This document shows, one piece after another, positions 1-7,813 of a stretch of DNA of 64,000 nt (within the stretch, counting starts at the first letter, position 1; every line of letters begins with the position of its first letter). The position numbers were made by a program, and so were the translations under genes. Source of the DNA: Cenarchaeum symbiont of Oopsacas minuta (GTDB lineage Archaea > Thermoproteota > Nitrososphaeria > Nitrososphaerales > Nitrosopumilaceae). The stretch covers positions 98,457 through 162,456 of the forward strand of contig JAJIZT010000001.1 of assembly GCA_029948415.1 (NCBI GenBank), written 5' to 3'. A model generated the notes under the pieces. That model ran no database searches, was not told where the DNA came from, and saw nothing but the letters and a program-made list of their open reading frames with translations.

Positions 1-763
1 TTATGCCATTCTTAAATAGATACACTTTGCCTAGTGCTAATTCTGGAACATCTTCAAGGGATACAGCTAGAGATACGTTATAGTTTTGCCACTTTGTTAT
101 ATCTTTGGCAATATTTTGTTTGCTTGCATCAGTTATCACATAATGTACATCTCCACCATCATAAAATCCTAGATGCATCGGTAGTGTTATCGGTAAAACT
201 GTTCTAGCAAGTTTTAGATCTGGTTGGCGATCCGCCGTTGATACCAATACTGTATTTACTATCATATCTATTGGTTCTCCCCGAATCCATCCGTCTATAC
301 TTGCTGTAGCTTTGAACGAACTGTTGTCTGAATGTAATGCAAGGGCTGCGCCAACAAAATCGATCGAGTTGGACTTGCTAGGCTCCAAAAGTGTAATGGC
401 ATATTTTGTATCACCGTCTACGGTCCATATAGGCTGGTCATCTGCATCGCCGTCTTTGAGCTCGTGTAGTACCATTACTTTAACAGGTGAGCTTGCCGTA
501 TACGTTAGCGTTCCCACGTATATCGTACCTGGGTTAGGTGAAAGCAATATTGCCATCTCTTTACCGTTATTTCCTATTCCCGGATCGCTGCTAGATTGAA
601 CCGTTTCAGTAAAGTGAATTTTTCTTATGGTTTTTGCCTCTGCTACTTGATCTGGCGCTCCAAAGATCATCATCGTAGATGCAATGATCAAAGTTGCTAT
701 TACAAGAGCAACTGTCAATCTCATATGGGGCAAAGACACAACAGCGGTTGAATTTTTTACCAT
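1..763 (-). CDS. Partial secreted/exported protein, C-terminus beyond the window edge
   Basis: Open reading frame from an ATG at 763 down to the window edge with no stop, so the C-terminus is missing. After a short N-terminus (an internal Met lies at 724) there is a strongly hydrophobic stretch followed by an Ala-rich segment and AEAK, which looks like a signal peptide or membrane anchor. The visible mature part is rich in beta-type sequence, Ser, Thr and Asp, as in extracytoplasmic domains. I do not recognise a family. It is divergent from the zinc-ribbon gene at 816 and shares the A/T-rich promoter gap. Function unknown; the exported location is inferred from the N-terminus only. Confidence 0.7.
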   Translation of the reverse strand, partial: MVKNSTAVVSLPHMRLTVALVIATLIIASTMMIFGAPDQVAEAKTIRKIHFTETVQSSSDPGIGNNGKEMAILLSPNPGTIYVGTLTYTASSPVKVMVLHELKDGDADDQPIWTVDGDTKYAITLLEPSKSNSIDFVGAALALHSDNSSFKATASIDGWIRGEPIDMIVNTVLVSTADRQPDLKLARTVLPITLPMHLGFYDGGDVHYVITDASKQNIAKDITKWQNYNVSLAVSLEDVPELALGKVYLFKNGI

Positions 764-815
764 ATGTATGCAAAATCCATACATTATATTATACTAACTA
801 GATGTAATTATAATA

Positions 816-1025
816 TTGGAGAAAAAATCATATGAATGTATCAAATGTGGGACAAAAGAATACACATCAGGCAAGATACGTACCACTGGCTCGGGTCTAT
901 CTCGATTTGTAAACGTACAAAACAAAGAATTTATCACTGTAACATGCGCTAGTTGCGGATATACTGATATGTATAAAGTTTCCACTGGAACTGCTGGCAA
1001 AATTATAGATCTATTTACAAACTAG
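816..1025 (+). CDS. Small zinc-ribbon protein (COG3478-like)
   Basis: 69 aa, TTG start at 816. Two Cys pairs, CIKC near residue 8 and CASC near residue 45, form a single zinc ribbon, followed by GYTDMYK. This spacing and tail resemble the small predicted nucleic-acid-binding zinc-ribbon family COG3478/PF09855. A TATA-like tract lies at about 784-793, roughly 25-30 nt before the start, consistent with a leaderless transcript. The 3' end overlaps the convergent aspartokinase stop codon by 4 nt. The family has no established biochemical role, and nucleic-acid binding is only the family-level prediction. Confidence 0.75.
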   Translation: MEKKSYECIKCGTKEYTSGKIRTTGSGLSRFVNVQNKEFITVTCASCGYTDMYKVSTGTAGKIIDLFTN

Positions 1026-2416
1026 TGACCAAGTTTAAACTCATCATGTACAGCTTTAACAGCCTTGCGTGAATCCGAGTCACGTACAACAAATGCTAGG
1101 TTGAGCTCTGATGAGCCTTGTGTTATCATGGCGACATTTACAGATTTTTTTGCCACTGCGCCAAATACTCTAGCAGCGGCTCCGACGGTTCCACGCATTC
1201 CGGCACCTATCAATGCAACTATGGTCATATTTGGAGTGACTTCGATCTTTTTTATTATTTTTCCAAGAAGCGATTTTTCCATGATGTGAACCGTCTTGTC
1301 TGTATCTGTTTTTTTTACGGTTATGGTTATACTAGACTCTGAGGGATTTTGTGTTATCATCATAATGTTGACATTCGCTGCTGCAAGTGTATCAAATATC
1401 TTAACTGCCGTTCCAGGAGCTCCTGCCATATTTGTGCCCCTAATGTCGACAATGGTATTGTTTTTGAACGCACTAACACATTTTATTGACTTTTTAACAT
1501 CCGCACTAGGTGACGAGAGGACTAGTGTACCTAGAGTTTTTGAAGATACGCTCCGTATCCGCATGGGTATTTTTTTGGCAAATAAAGGCTCAAATGTTTT
1601 TGGGTGAATCTGTTGTGCACCAAACATAGACATCTCCATTGCTTCCGAGTATGAGACCTCGCGTATAATTTTGGCATTATCAACCACGGAAGGATCAGCG
1701 GTCATCATACCGTCTGTATCTCCCACTAGCCAAATCTCGTCGGCCTTTACACAAGAAGCGATTATGGATGCTGTGTAATCTGAACCGCCACGACCCATTG
1801 TGGTAATGTGCCCGTGCTGATCCCCTCCAGAGAATCCTCCTATTACTGGAGTAATTTTTTTTGACAAGAGTGTCTCGATATTCTTAAAGACACGCAGACG
1901 TGTTGTATTCATCAACGGCATACAGTTGCCATAGTTTGAATCAGTTACAATTCCCACCTCTTTACCAGTCATAGATTGTGTTTTTCGCCCAAGATCCGCT
2001 ATGGCATATGAAAGAATTTTGGCCGAGAATCTTTCTCCAAAAGATATCAAATAGTCAAGTGAACGTGGCGTAGTCTCATTTAATATCGCAATTCCGTTTA
2101 CCAGCTCTAAAAATTCTTCAAAATCTTTGGTAAGAGAATCTACTAGTTTTTTTCTTCCGGTAGCTTTGGTAATCGTCTGTTGCGCCATTTTTTTATGTGA
2201 GTCTATTATGCTAGCTGCTAGAGCTTTGGCGCCTTTGACATCATTCTTGTGTATGCTATTTGTTATGCCCAGTAAATGATCTGTTGTGTCTCCTATTGCC
2301 GAACATACAAGTACCATTTGATTGTTTTTGGATTCATTGTATACTTGTTTGGCAATGATGTTGATCTTTTTTGGAGTGAGGATTGTCGAGCCATCGTATT
2401 TTACAACAAGTCTCAA
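1022..2416 (-). CDS. lysC: Aspartokinase
   Basis: 464 aa; phosphorylates L-aspartate in the first step of the Lys/Thr/Met pathway. The N-terminal kinase domain begins with KYDGST where most homologues have KFGGTS, and GRGGSDYTAS near residue 210 is the nucleotide/aspartate-binding motif. Two ACT domains (about 315-380 and 395-464) at the C-terminus suggest allosteric feedback by an amino acid. The start overlaps the PCNA stop by 4 nt, so the two are probably co-transcribed. thrB and thrC elsewhere in the window complete part of the threonine branch. The altered first motif keeps the Lys and one Gly, so activity is still likely. Confidence 0.93.
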   Translation of the reverse strand: MRLVVKYDGSTILTPKKINIIAKQVYNESKNNQMVLVCSAIGDTTDHLLGITNSIHKNDVKGAKALAASIIDSHKKMAQQTITKATGRKKLVDSLTKDFEEFLELVNGIAILNETTPRSLDYLISFGERFSAKILSYAIADLGRKTQSMTGKEVGIVTDSNYGNCMPLMNTTRLRVFKNIETLLSKKITPVIGGFSGGDQHGHITTMGRGGSDYTASIIASCVKADEIWLVGDTDGMMTADPSVVDNAKIIREVSYSEAMEMSMFGAQQIHPKTFEPLFAKKIPMRIRSVSSKTLGTLVLSSPSADVKKSIKCVSAFKNNTIVDIRGTNMAGAPGTAVKIFDTLAAANVNIMMITQNPSESSITITVKKTDTDKTVHIMEKSLLGKIIKKIEVTPNMTIVALIGAGMRGTVGAAARVFGAVAKKSVNVAMITQGSSELNLAFVVRDSDSRKAVKAVHDEFKLGH

Positions 2417-3159
2417 GTTTCCACCCTAGGGGCAAGATAAAAGTGAATTCGTCCGATGCCTGCTATTTTGAACTCTATGCGTAAGGGTTTTTCGTTTGAA
2501 AATTCACACGATACACTGCCAGCTGTGGTACCAACTGCTTTTACCACAGGAGCTAGATATTCGAGGCTAAAAGTTGCCTCGCTGTCTGCTTTTGCCTCTA
2601 TGGATTTTATTATCTCACCGTCTTTTTGCATCTCAACTGTCGCTTCTCCTGAATCTCCTTTGCCTGAAAAAATAGCAGTTGATTTTGTGGCCTTTATTGT
2701 CATATATTCTGAGATTACCTGTACATCTCCAAGTATTTTGTCTAGTGCTCCCGGAACAAGATCGATCTTTGCATCATATGGAATCTTTGGTAATGGAGTA
2801 TCTGTTGCAGAGCTCTCTACAAGTCTAATTTTGTATTTTTTATTTTTTCCAATTGTAACAAGTAGCATATTATCTTCAGATATGCTTATTTGGATTGTAT
2901 CTTTTTTGTCGGCTCTTTTGATGAGTTTTGATATTTCATCTATGCGTACGCCGAATTTGAGATCGCTATCACATTCGTATTTTTCAAATGCAGAATTTGG
3001 CCACGATATATCAATTAATGCCACATGAGATGGATCCATGCCGCGGAATGTTATGCCTTCAGAGTCTGCTACGAATGTGGCCTCTTCTACTACTGTAGAG
3101 ATGGCAGAGATTATCGCTTTGAGATCATCAGAACCGCTGATTTTGGCAGATAATACCAT
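2413..3159 (-). CDS. pcn: DNA polymerase sliding clamp PCNA
   Basis: 248 aa, the normal length for archaeal PCNA. The N-terminus, the segment FRGMDPSHVALI near residue 55, and the C-terminal GRIHFYLAPRVE are typical of the clamp fold; the C-terminal part contacts PIP-box partners. It forms a ring on DNA that tethers polymerases, ligase and FEN1. It sits between tfs (45 nt upstream) and aspartokinase (4-nt overlap) on the minus strand. Only one clamp gene is seen in the window, which suggests a homotrimer, though other copies outside cannot be excluded. Confidence 0.96.
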   Translation of the reverse strand: MVLSAKISGSDDLKAIISAISTVVEEATFVADSEGITFRGMDPSHVALIDISWPNSAFEKYECDSDLKFGVRIDEISKLIKRADKKDTIQISISEDNMLLVTIGKNKKYKIRLVESSATDTPLPKIPYDAKIDLVPGALDKILGDVQVISEYMTIKATKSTAIFSGKGDSGEATVEMQKDGEIIKSIEAKADSEATFSLEYLAPVVKAVGTTAGSVSCEFSNEKPLRIEFKIAGIGRIHFYLAPRVET

Positions 3160-3204
3160 ACGAGTTTGAAAATGTTGCGCTCTAAATAATGTATTGAAAA
3201 TATC

Positions 3205-3516
3205 TTACGAGTAATCACGCCATGTATGTGAACATTTTACGCATCGATAAAACTGTGTGGTTGGTTCATCTGCGCTGCGTGTTTGTAGCATCCACCATAC
3301 TGCCTCATCATGACCACATTTTTCACAGTCTTTCTTTATAGTAGGGAGCGCCTCTTTACCCTCATCTTGATCTAGTATGTTAAAGTCTGAAATTTCGGAT
3401 TTTTCTTCTTTTTGTTTTGGAGCTCCGTTTGTGTTCTCAGTATAGCCGCATGTTGAACATTTAAAATTAGAATCAATTTTTTTTAGACGGATGTCACATT
3501 TGGGACAGAATTTCAT
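3205..3516 (-). CDS. tfs: Transcription factor S (TFIIS-like cleavage factor)
   Basis: 103 aa. An N-terminal zinc ribbon (CPKC...CSTC) resembles RpoM/Rpb9, and the C-terminal TFIIS-type ribbon (CEKC...CVKC) carries RSADEPTTQFYRC, whose Asp-Glu pair is the acidic tip that stimulates transcript cleavage in backtracked RNA polymerase. Length and two-ribbon order match archaeal TFS. Its start codon directly abuts the rpoL stop, so the two are almost certainly in one transcript, together with PCNA downstream. Confidence 0.95.
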   Translation of the reverse strand: MKFCPKCDIRLKKIDSNFKCSTCGYTENTNGAPKQKEEKSEISDFNILDQDEGKEALPTIKKDCEKCGHDEAVWWMLQTRSADEPTTQFYRCVKCSHTWRDYS

Positions 3517-3798
3517 CTATTTTGCCTTTATTTTACTAGTAAATAATTTTTTCAGATCTTTAGTTGTGCCTATTGCCTTGTCGATAGCAGATATTATCTC
3601 AGTCAAAGGAGGAGATTGTTTTACGTTTACGCGCATCCAACATTCGCCAGTAAGCGGATGTTTCATAATTACGCCAGAAAATTCCACATTTGAGACTTTA
3701 AGCATCTCGTGTTGTACAATGTACAAAATTCCAATGTCGGTCTCTTTTAAAGAAAGATTTATCTCTTTTTGATTCTTGGACATTATCTGCGCGTGCAT
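3517..3798 (-). CDS. rpoL: RNA polymerase subunit Rpo11 (L)
   Basis: 93 aa. The segment VEFSGVIMKHPLTGE and the following helix fit subunit L, which pairs with subunit D in the polymerase assembly platform. The first ATG at 3798 is favoured over the internal Met at 3783 because a TATA-like tract at about 3816-3830 lies about 25 nt upstream, as for a leaderless mRNA. First gene of the minus-strand block rpoL-tfs-PCNA-aspartokinase. Confidence 0.88.
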   Translation of the reverse strand: MHAQIMSKNQKEINLSLKETDIGILYIVQHEMLKVSNVEFSGVIMKHPLTGECWMRVNVKQSPPLTEIISAIDKAIGTTKDLKKLFTSKIKAK

Positions 3799-3810
3799 AT
3801 GAACTAAAAA

Positions 3811-3835
3811 AGCACATATAGATATAAATCAATAC
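3811..3835. promoter_or_regulatory. Shared divergent TATA region of rpoL and the 3843 gene
   Basis: The gap between divergent starts at 3798 (minus) and 3843 (plus) is only 44 bp and contains a TATA-rich tract (ATATAGATATAAATC at 3816-3830). Its centre lies about 25 nt from both start codons, so one tract could serve two opposing leaderless promoters. Inference from spacing only. Confidence 0.5.
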
Positions 3836-3842
3836 AGGTAAT

Positions 3843-4379
3843 ATGAGTAAAAGCAACATTTTAGAAGTAATGCTCTCATATGGTAAGGGAGTATTTTCCA
3901 TGGATGAAAAGATACCTATTACAGTCAGTTTTTCTGTCCAAGGTGGAATCAGAGATGATTTTAACGAAAAAAACTGGACAAAAGCTTATGATAAAAACGA
4001 GAATACATTAAAGATAAAATATGGAATTAAAGTGCGCTCTGGTGGAATAAAAAAACATGTTTTAGGTAAAGTAGATACATACAGAAAAGCATCCATATTT
4101 TGGACTAGGAACCCAAAGCTTACAAACCCAATGAAAGAAAAGAGAGTGTGGGTGCAGGTAGCCAAAAATTTTATGCCATACATAAAACTCAGTGAAGAGG
4201 AAGTACAGCAAGAATTATTTGACTTTGATGAGATCATTCATGTAAACGCATCCGATCTTGGGGTTGGAGAGCATCAAATAAGTGCAGAGACGTTTGTGTC
4301 ATGGAATAAACATGATTATACAGATTCAGACAAGGTAGAGTGTAGCTCTAAAAACTATAAAATCACAATAACTACTTGA
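3843..4379 (+). CDS. Conserved-looking hypothetical protein, soluble
   Basis: 178 aa, no signal peptide or membrane segment. Starts at ATG 3843, supported by the TATA tract about 25 nt upstream; a second Met at residue 20 is an alternative. The sequence is rich in alternating beta-type segments (residues 24-60 and 130-178) with many Lys/Glu, suggesting a beta-sandwich. I do not recognise a family. It is transcribed divergently from rpoL and followed by the CAP-domain remnant on the other strand. Confidence 0.7.
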   Translation: MSKSNILEVMLSYGKGVFSMDEKIPITVSFSVQGGIRDDFNEKNWTKAYDKNENTLKIKYGIKVRSGGIKKHVLGKVDTYRKASIFWTRNPKLTNPMKEKRVWVQVAKNFMPYIKLSEEEVQQELFDFDEIIHVNASDLGVGEHQISAETFVSWNKHDYTDSDKVECSSKNYKITITT

Positions 4380-4451
4380 TGAATATATGTAAACTATCTA
4401 TGATTTGAGATTCGCGTGATCTTGGTTCTTTTTGTCAATGTTTTGATTTTA

Positions 4452-5005
4452 TTAAAATTGTTGATCAAAAGCTATACTACCATATCTATGATGGGTTTTG
4501 CTCATGTATAGAGCTAGTTGAACTCCAACTATTGATATGCAGATGATAGAGAAACTGTGTTGTGAGGGTATTGTAACATCAACGGGATCTAGAAGACACG
4601 TTCTTCTACCAAATCAGCAAAAATTCTGCGTTGCATATACTGCCCATCATTATCAATAATGACGCCAATGCCGATCTCAGTATATTCGGAATTCAACATA
4701 TTTTCTCCATGACCTGGACTTGTAGACCAGTCAGTTACAAAGAAACTTGCCATCTCATTTGCCGTATACCAGTTCTTGTTGAACCCGTTACTATTCACAT
4801 CAAAAATCCAATTCTGTGTAATGTTCTCTCCAAAACCATCTGTATAATATATGCCATAATTCTTGTAACATCTTAGTCCATGTATAGCTGCACGATCACT
4901 AGCCTGAAGAGGTTAGGCGTAGTAGGATTAGAGATCGGTCATCTATTGGCGTTCGTGAAGAGTGATGCTGGACGTATGGAATTGGTCACAGACGTTTGAC
5001 GATCA
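4452..5005 (-). pseudogene. Decayed CAP/SCP-domain extracellular protein
   Basis: The core frame (4589-4912, with no ATG at its head) encodes the later two thirds of a CAP (cysteine-rich secretory/SCP-like) domain: ASDRAAIHGLRCYKNYG, GFGENI, then WYTANEMA and the hallmark SPGHGENMLNSEYTEIGIGV. After the stop at 4589 another frame continues without a gap into a hydrophobic helix and a basic tail, ending at 4452, which looks like the lost C-terminal anchor. Upstream of 4912 a different frame reads SNPTTPN straight into QASDRA, but carries an internal stop, and the signal peptide is gone. At least two frame breaks plus a stop make this a remnant. A short ORF with a GTG start at 4798 is only a piece of it. 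Confidence 0.7.
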
Positions 5006-5096
5006 TTCATGGGTTTTGATAAAGTTGAAAAATTAATATAAAGTTTATTTTAATTAATCATAATGAATAAAACACAAGTATTTGTAGTCGATCTAT

Positions 5097-5336
5097 TTGG
5101 ACATAGAAATTAGAGTTTGTTGTACTTCATCTCATCAAAAACAATGTAAAAATATAGAAAACACACTCAATGATCAATTTGGTAAACACAATGTTAAAAA
5201 AAATAATGGAATATACGAGCATATTGTAAGTACAACTTCACATACATATGCAGATGCTAAAACAATTATTGATAAATTGCACAGTGAATCAAAAGGTCAA
5301 ATAGCATTGATAAAATATAGCGTGATACGTCATTAA
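5097..5336 (+). CDS. Small protein, paralogue of the broken gene at 11233
   Basis: 79 aa from a TTG at 5097. No known family. It aligns along its length with the frameshifted small gene at 11233-11476: shared features are EIR, C near residue 8, CKN, the segment YEH followed by TT, a conserved helix, and a final beta-type segment. The fold looks like a small alpha/beta domain. A TATA-like tract at about 5033-5043 would place a leaderless start at ATG 5063, but that ATG opens a 16-codon frame ending at 5113, so either the TTG is used with a leader or there is a frame break between 5063 and 5097. A 45-bp repeat follows both paralogues. Confidence 0.6.
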   Translation: MDIEIRVCCTSSHQKQCKNIENTLNDQFGKHNVKKNNGIYEHIVSTTSHTYADAKTIIDKLHSESKGQIALIKYSVIRH

Positions 5337-5433
5337 TTGTTTTTATAATGATATGGTGATTAATTGCTCATTTTCATACTTTTTGCATTATTTGTAACTG
5401 TCTAGAGTTTTGAAGTACCATCCACAAGATATT

Positions 5434-5529
5434 AGATCTTATGCACAATCAAATTTTAAATTGAAAATGTTAAATTTTTAGGCATAAACTACATTAATTT
5501 TGAAAATTAATTCATTATGCATAAGATCT
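5434..5529. repeat. 96-bp element bounded by perfect 12-bp inverted repeats
   Basis: The arms 5434-5445 and 5518-5529 are perfectly complementary (AGATCTTATGCA / TGCATAAGATCT), and pairing continues inward imperfectly for about another 12 positions. The interior is A/T-rich and non-coding. Size and layout are MITE-like, but no target-site duplication is clear. Positions 5442-5467 match 10538-10563 at 25 of 26 positions. It could also be a long hairpin at an mRNA end. Confidence 0.6.
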
Positions 5530-5554
5530 CATGCGATCAGGATCTAGAATAGAT

Positions 5555-5587
5555 CCCTAATTTAACAAAAAACACCCTAATTTAACA
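5555..5587. repeat. Two 13-bp direct repeats 20 bp apart
   Basis: CCCTAATTTAACA occurs at 5555-5567 and again at 5575-5587, directly after the inverted-repeat element and running into the 45-bp shared repeat. Seen directly; function unknown. Confidence 0.55.
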
Positions 5588-5628
5588 GCAGGATCAAACT
5601 TGCGAAAAAGACCTAATTTGGAAGAGTA
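5584..5628. repeat. 45-bp dispersed repeat, copy 1
   Basis: This block matches 11498-11542 at 42 of 45 positions, in the same orientation. Both copies lie downstream of a member of the same small-protein pair, so the flank was probably duplicated together with the gene. Non-coding in both places. Confidence 0.75.
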
Positions 5629-5672
5629 ATAAATCAATTAGGATATAAACGGGGTTGTATAACAGACAAACA

Positions 5673-5825
5673 ATGACAAAATATGACGGACTTTTAGGTC
5701 AACCTGTCTTAGAGGTAGAAGAACCAGACAAAGAAGGCGGCATAACTGTTATCTTTAAAGATAACAGATTTCTTTTCATCAAAGTCGTAAATGAAAAGAT
5801 AGAAACTATATCTATACCAGAGTAG
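5673..5825 (+). CDS. Very small acidic protein, first of a tandem pair
   Basis: 50 aa from ATG 5673. It ends with a beta-hairpin-like segment (ITVIFKDNRFLFIKVVNEKI) that resembles the second small gene at 5832 (LLIFKNGTNVKIIVKDGKLE). The two are separated by 6 nt, so they look like a tandem duplication in one transcript. I recognise no family. Support for coding comes from the similarity between neighbours and their clean start/stop spacing. Confidence 0.6.
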   Translation: MTKYDGLLGQPVLEVEEPDKEGGITVIFKDNRFLFIKVVNEKIETISIPE

Positions 5826-5831
5826 ATTTGT

Positions 5832-5978
5832 ATGGATAAATTTAACAGTATAAAGATGCAAGATCTATTAAAAGTAGAAGAAAAGGATGGCGAATTGTTG
5901 TTGATTTTTAAAAATGGGACGAATGTCAAGATTATAGTCAAAGATGGTAAATTGGAATCAACTGTACAGGAAAACTAG
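5832..5978 (+). CDS. Very small acidic protein, second of a tandem pair
   Basis: 48 aa from ATG 5832, 6 nt after the preceding small gene and similar to it in the order helix, VEE, beta strand, turn, beta strand. The stop overlaps the convergent phosphatase stop at 5975. Unknown function; it may be a small regulatory or binding module. Confidence 0.6.
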   Translation: MDKFNSIKMQDLLKVEEKDGELLLIFKNGTNVKIIVKDGKLESTVQEN

Positions 5979-6478
5979 TCAGCACGTACACGTTTTTCAT
6001 ACATAAAGAGCGCATTCTCTTGGGATTCAGACTGGATTGAGCCAGGTCTCTCTTTTCTAATATACTCGATCGCTTTTTTTGCAGTATAACCTTTGTAGCG
6101 TATCATATAACAAGCTAGTATACTTCCAGCTCTACCAAGACCTGCCTGACAATGTACTGCTAAAGAATTTCTAGATTCACTTGAGATCCGTTTATGAATA
6201 AAATCCATCGCTTTGTCTATCGATTCAGACGAAGGTGGTTCCAAATCGGGTGTTGGTAGATGTAGCCAATCAATCTTATCTGTCCACGATTTTTCAAGTG
6301 GTTCTTCTGTCATAGTTATCACTGAATCAATTCCTTGTTCTACAAGCCAGTCAAATTCATCTCTAGTCATAGGTCTACCTGTGCCTGCAAGTTTATCCTC
6401 TATGATCCATGAAAAGTTTGTTGGTTTTTTTGTTATTCTACCATGTAGATTACGATAGATATCTCCTACTTTGCTCAC
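5975..6478 (-). CDS. Dual-specificity protein phosphatase
   Basis: 167 aa. The catalytic P-loop HCQAGLGRAGS (C-x5-R, near residue 119) and the upstream region fit small archaeal and eukaryotic dual-specificity phosphatases of the Cys-based family. A conserved Asp for general-acid catalysis is plausible in the LPTPDLEPP segment near residue 77. It would remove phosphate from Ser/Thr/Tyr of proteins or from a small phosphorylated substrate; the substrate is not visible. Soluble, no signal peptide. Convergent with the small tandem genes. Confidence 0.88.
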   Translation of the reverse strand: MSKVGDIYRNLHGRITKKPTNFSWIIEDKLAGTGRPMTRDEFDWLVEQGIDSVITMTEEPLEKSWTDKIDWLHLPTPDLEPPSSESIDKAMDFIHKRISSESRNSLAVHCQAGLGRAGSILACYMIRYKGYTAKKAIEYIRKERPGSIQSESQENALFMYEKRVRAD

Positions 6479-6504
6479 AATACGTTTTATGTAATGGGGT
6501 ATTT

Positions 6505-7215
6505 TTAGGATTGTGTATGTTTATGCGGTGCATCATTGTCCCACAATGCCATTGCACGTGTTGGTGAACCTGTCGCACCTCGCAGTTTCATAGGCATAAC
6601 AACTAGGGTAAAGTTTTGTTTTGGTATGCGTCCAAGATTTATCAAATTTTCCACTATGGGAATTCCTGCCTTGCAAAGAGAGTTATGAGCAGGATATGAG
6701 TGAGCGTTTCCAGCATCAATGCTAGGTGAATCAATGCCCACAATACCAATTTTTCGCAAGATCAAATAGGCTGCTGCATTATACGAGATACCAGGATTGC
6801 GCTCAAAATATCCCCTACGTTTTATTTGATCTGACCATCTAGTTGCAAAGACCACAGCCTGGCCAGGTACAAGTTTATCGTATTTTGATTCAAAAGCAGT
6901 AATATCGCTCTTTGTGATTGTGCCGTTTGTTTTTAATTTTACTCGTATCAATGAAGCGTTGCAGATTAATCTAGATAGTGGTACTGTGTCAATGGATGCG
7001 CCATTTTTGTTAAAATGAATTGGTGCATCCATATGCGTTCCCGTGTGAGAGCTCATAAAGACTAGTTCCATGTTGTATCCGTCTTGGTCGATATGAGCCC
7101 ATTTAACAAACTGTGGAAGCGGTGATCCCGGAAATGCTTCCATATTTGGCGATACTGTCATTGTAAGATCTACCATCCCCATATACGATCTAGATTGTAC
7201 TGCAATTTCAATCAT
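6505..7215 (-). CDS. Putative metal-dependent cyclase / kynurenine formamidase-like hydrolase
   Basis: 236 aa. The HTGTHMDAPIHF motif near residue 57 is the metal-binding signature of the PF04199 cyclase/arylformamidase family. Members hydrolyse amide or ester bonds of small molecules; the substrate cannot be read from the sequence. N-terminal alternatives exist (Met at residues 12 and 14), and the latter begin the conserved VDLTM segment. No tryptophan catabolism genes are nearby, so a kynurenine role is not supported. Confidence 0.83.
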   Translation of the reverse strand: MIEIAVQSRSYMGMVDLTMTVSPNMEAFPGSPLPQFVKWAHIDQDGYNMELVFMSSHTGTHMDAPIHFNKNGASIDTVPLSRLICNASLIRVKLKTNGTITKSDITAFESKYDKLVPGQAVVFATRWSDQIKRRGYFERNPGISYNAAAYLILRKIGIVGIDSPSIDAGNAHSYPAHNSLCKAGIPIVENLINLGRIPKQNFTLVVMPMKLRGATGSPTRAMALWDNDAPHKHTQS

Positions 7216-7539
7216 TCATCTTGAATTTCACCATGTAGATTTGATAACTCTAGTCGTAGAAATATACTAGATCTTTGGACTTTTCTAGAATTGATCAATA
7301 GGATTAATATTTATTTTTATAGATCTAGTTTTTGATAATAATCTATTTTGTACATATCTTTACCATTATGCAATAATTTTCTTCTCGTATGCATTAATTC
7401 TTGTGTTATAATTCAATAGACCATATCAAATTTTATAAAATGCTATTTGATCAAAATGGTAGATATCAAGTTTTTAATTATCAAAATAAAAATTAATTAT
7501 ATAATAAAAATCGTATAAAAGTCAATAGTTAAATAACAT
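7216..7539. other. A/T-rich intergenic stretch
   Basis: Divergent gap between the cyclase-like gene and the Lrp-type gene. I see no coding frame or RNA structure. The last part contains TATA-like tracts; one at about 7512-7520 lies roughly 25-30 nt before the plus-strand start at 7543. Confidence 0.6.
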
Positions 7540-7542
7540 GTG

Positions 7543-7812
7543 ATGTATATTGTATCTGTGGTAACAGCATTTGTTCTGATAAATTCAGAGCTTGGATCTG
7601 ATGCATCAATTATAAAAGAAGTAAAACAAATGCTAGATTCTGAAAACTCGTTAAAATATGAGATACAAGGCGTATATGGAATATATGATATTGTCATAAA
7701 GATAACTGCAGATAAATCACAAACAGTACGTGCAATAATCACAAATCAAATCAGAAAGATAAGTAGGGTTCAATCCACTCTAACTATGATGGTAATAGAA
7801 GAACAAGACTAG
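7543..7812 (+). CDS. Stand-alone Lrp/AsnC ligand-binding (RAM) domain protein
   Basis: 89 aa from ATG 7543 (a GTG at 7540 is directly before). The fold pattern, a beta strand at the N-terminus, VYGIYDIVIKI in the middle and a C-terminal strand, matches the effector-binding RAM domain of Lrp/AsnC regulators, without the DNA-binding helix-turn-helix. Such single-domain proteins may bind amino acids and form mixed oligomers with full-length Lrp regulators. Convergent with the aminotransferase gene, 1 nt apart. Confidence 0.8.
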   Translation: MYIVSVVTAFVLINSELGSDASIIKEVKQMLDSENSLKYEIQGVYGIYDIVIKITADKSQTVRAIITNQIRKISRVQSTLTMMVIEEQD

Positions 7813-7813
7813 T

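Noticed and set aside
312-599. 95-aa plus-strand frame opposite the first gene
   Set aside because: Antisense shadow of the partial secreted protein, with no independent signal.
4589-4798. 69-aa CAP-fragment as a complete gene
   Set aside because: GTG start falls inside the domain; the open frame continues upstream without a start and breaks at both ends.
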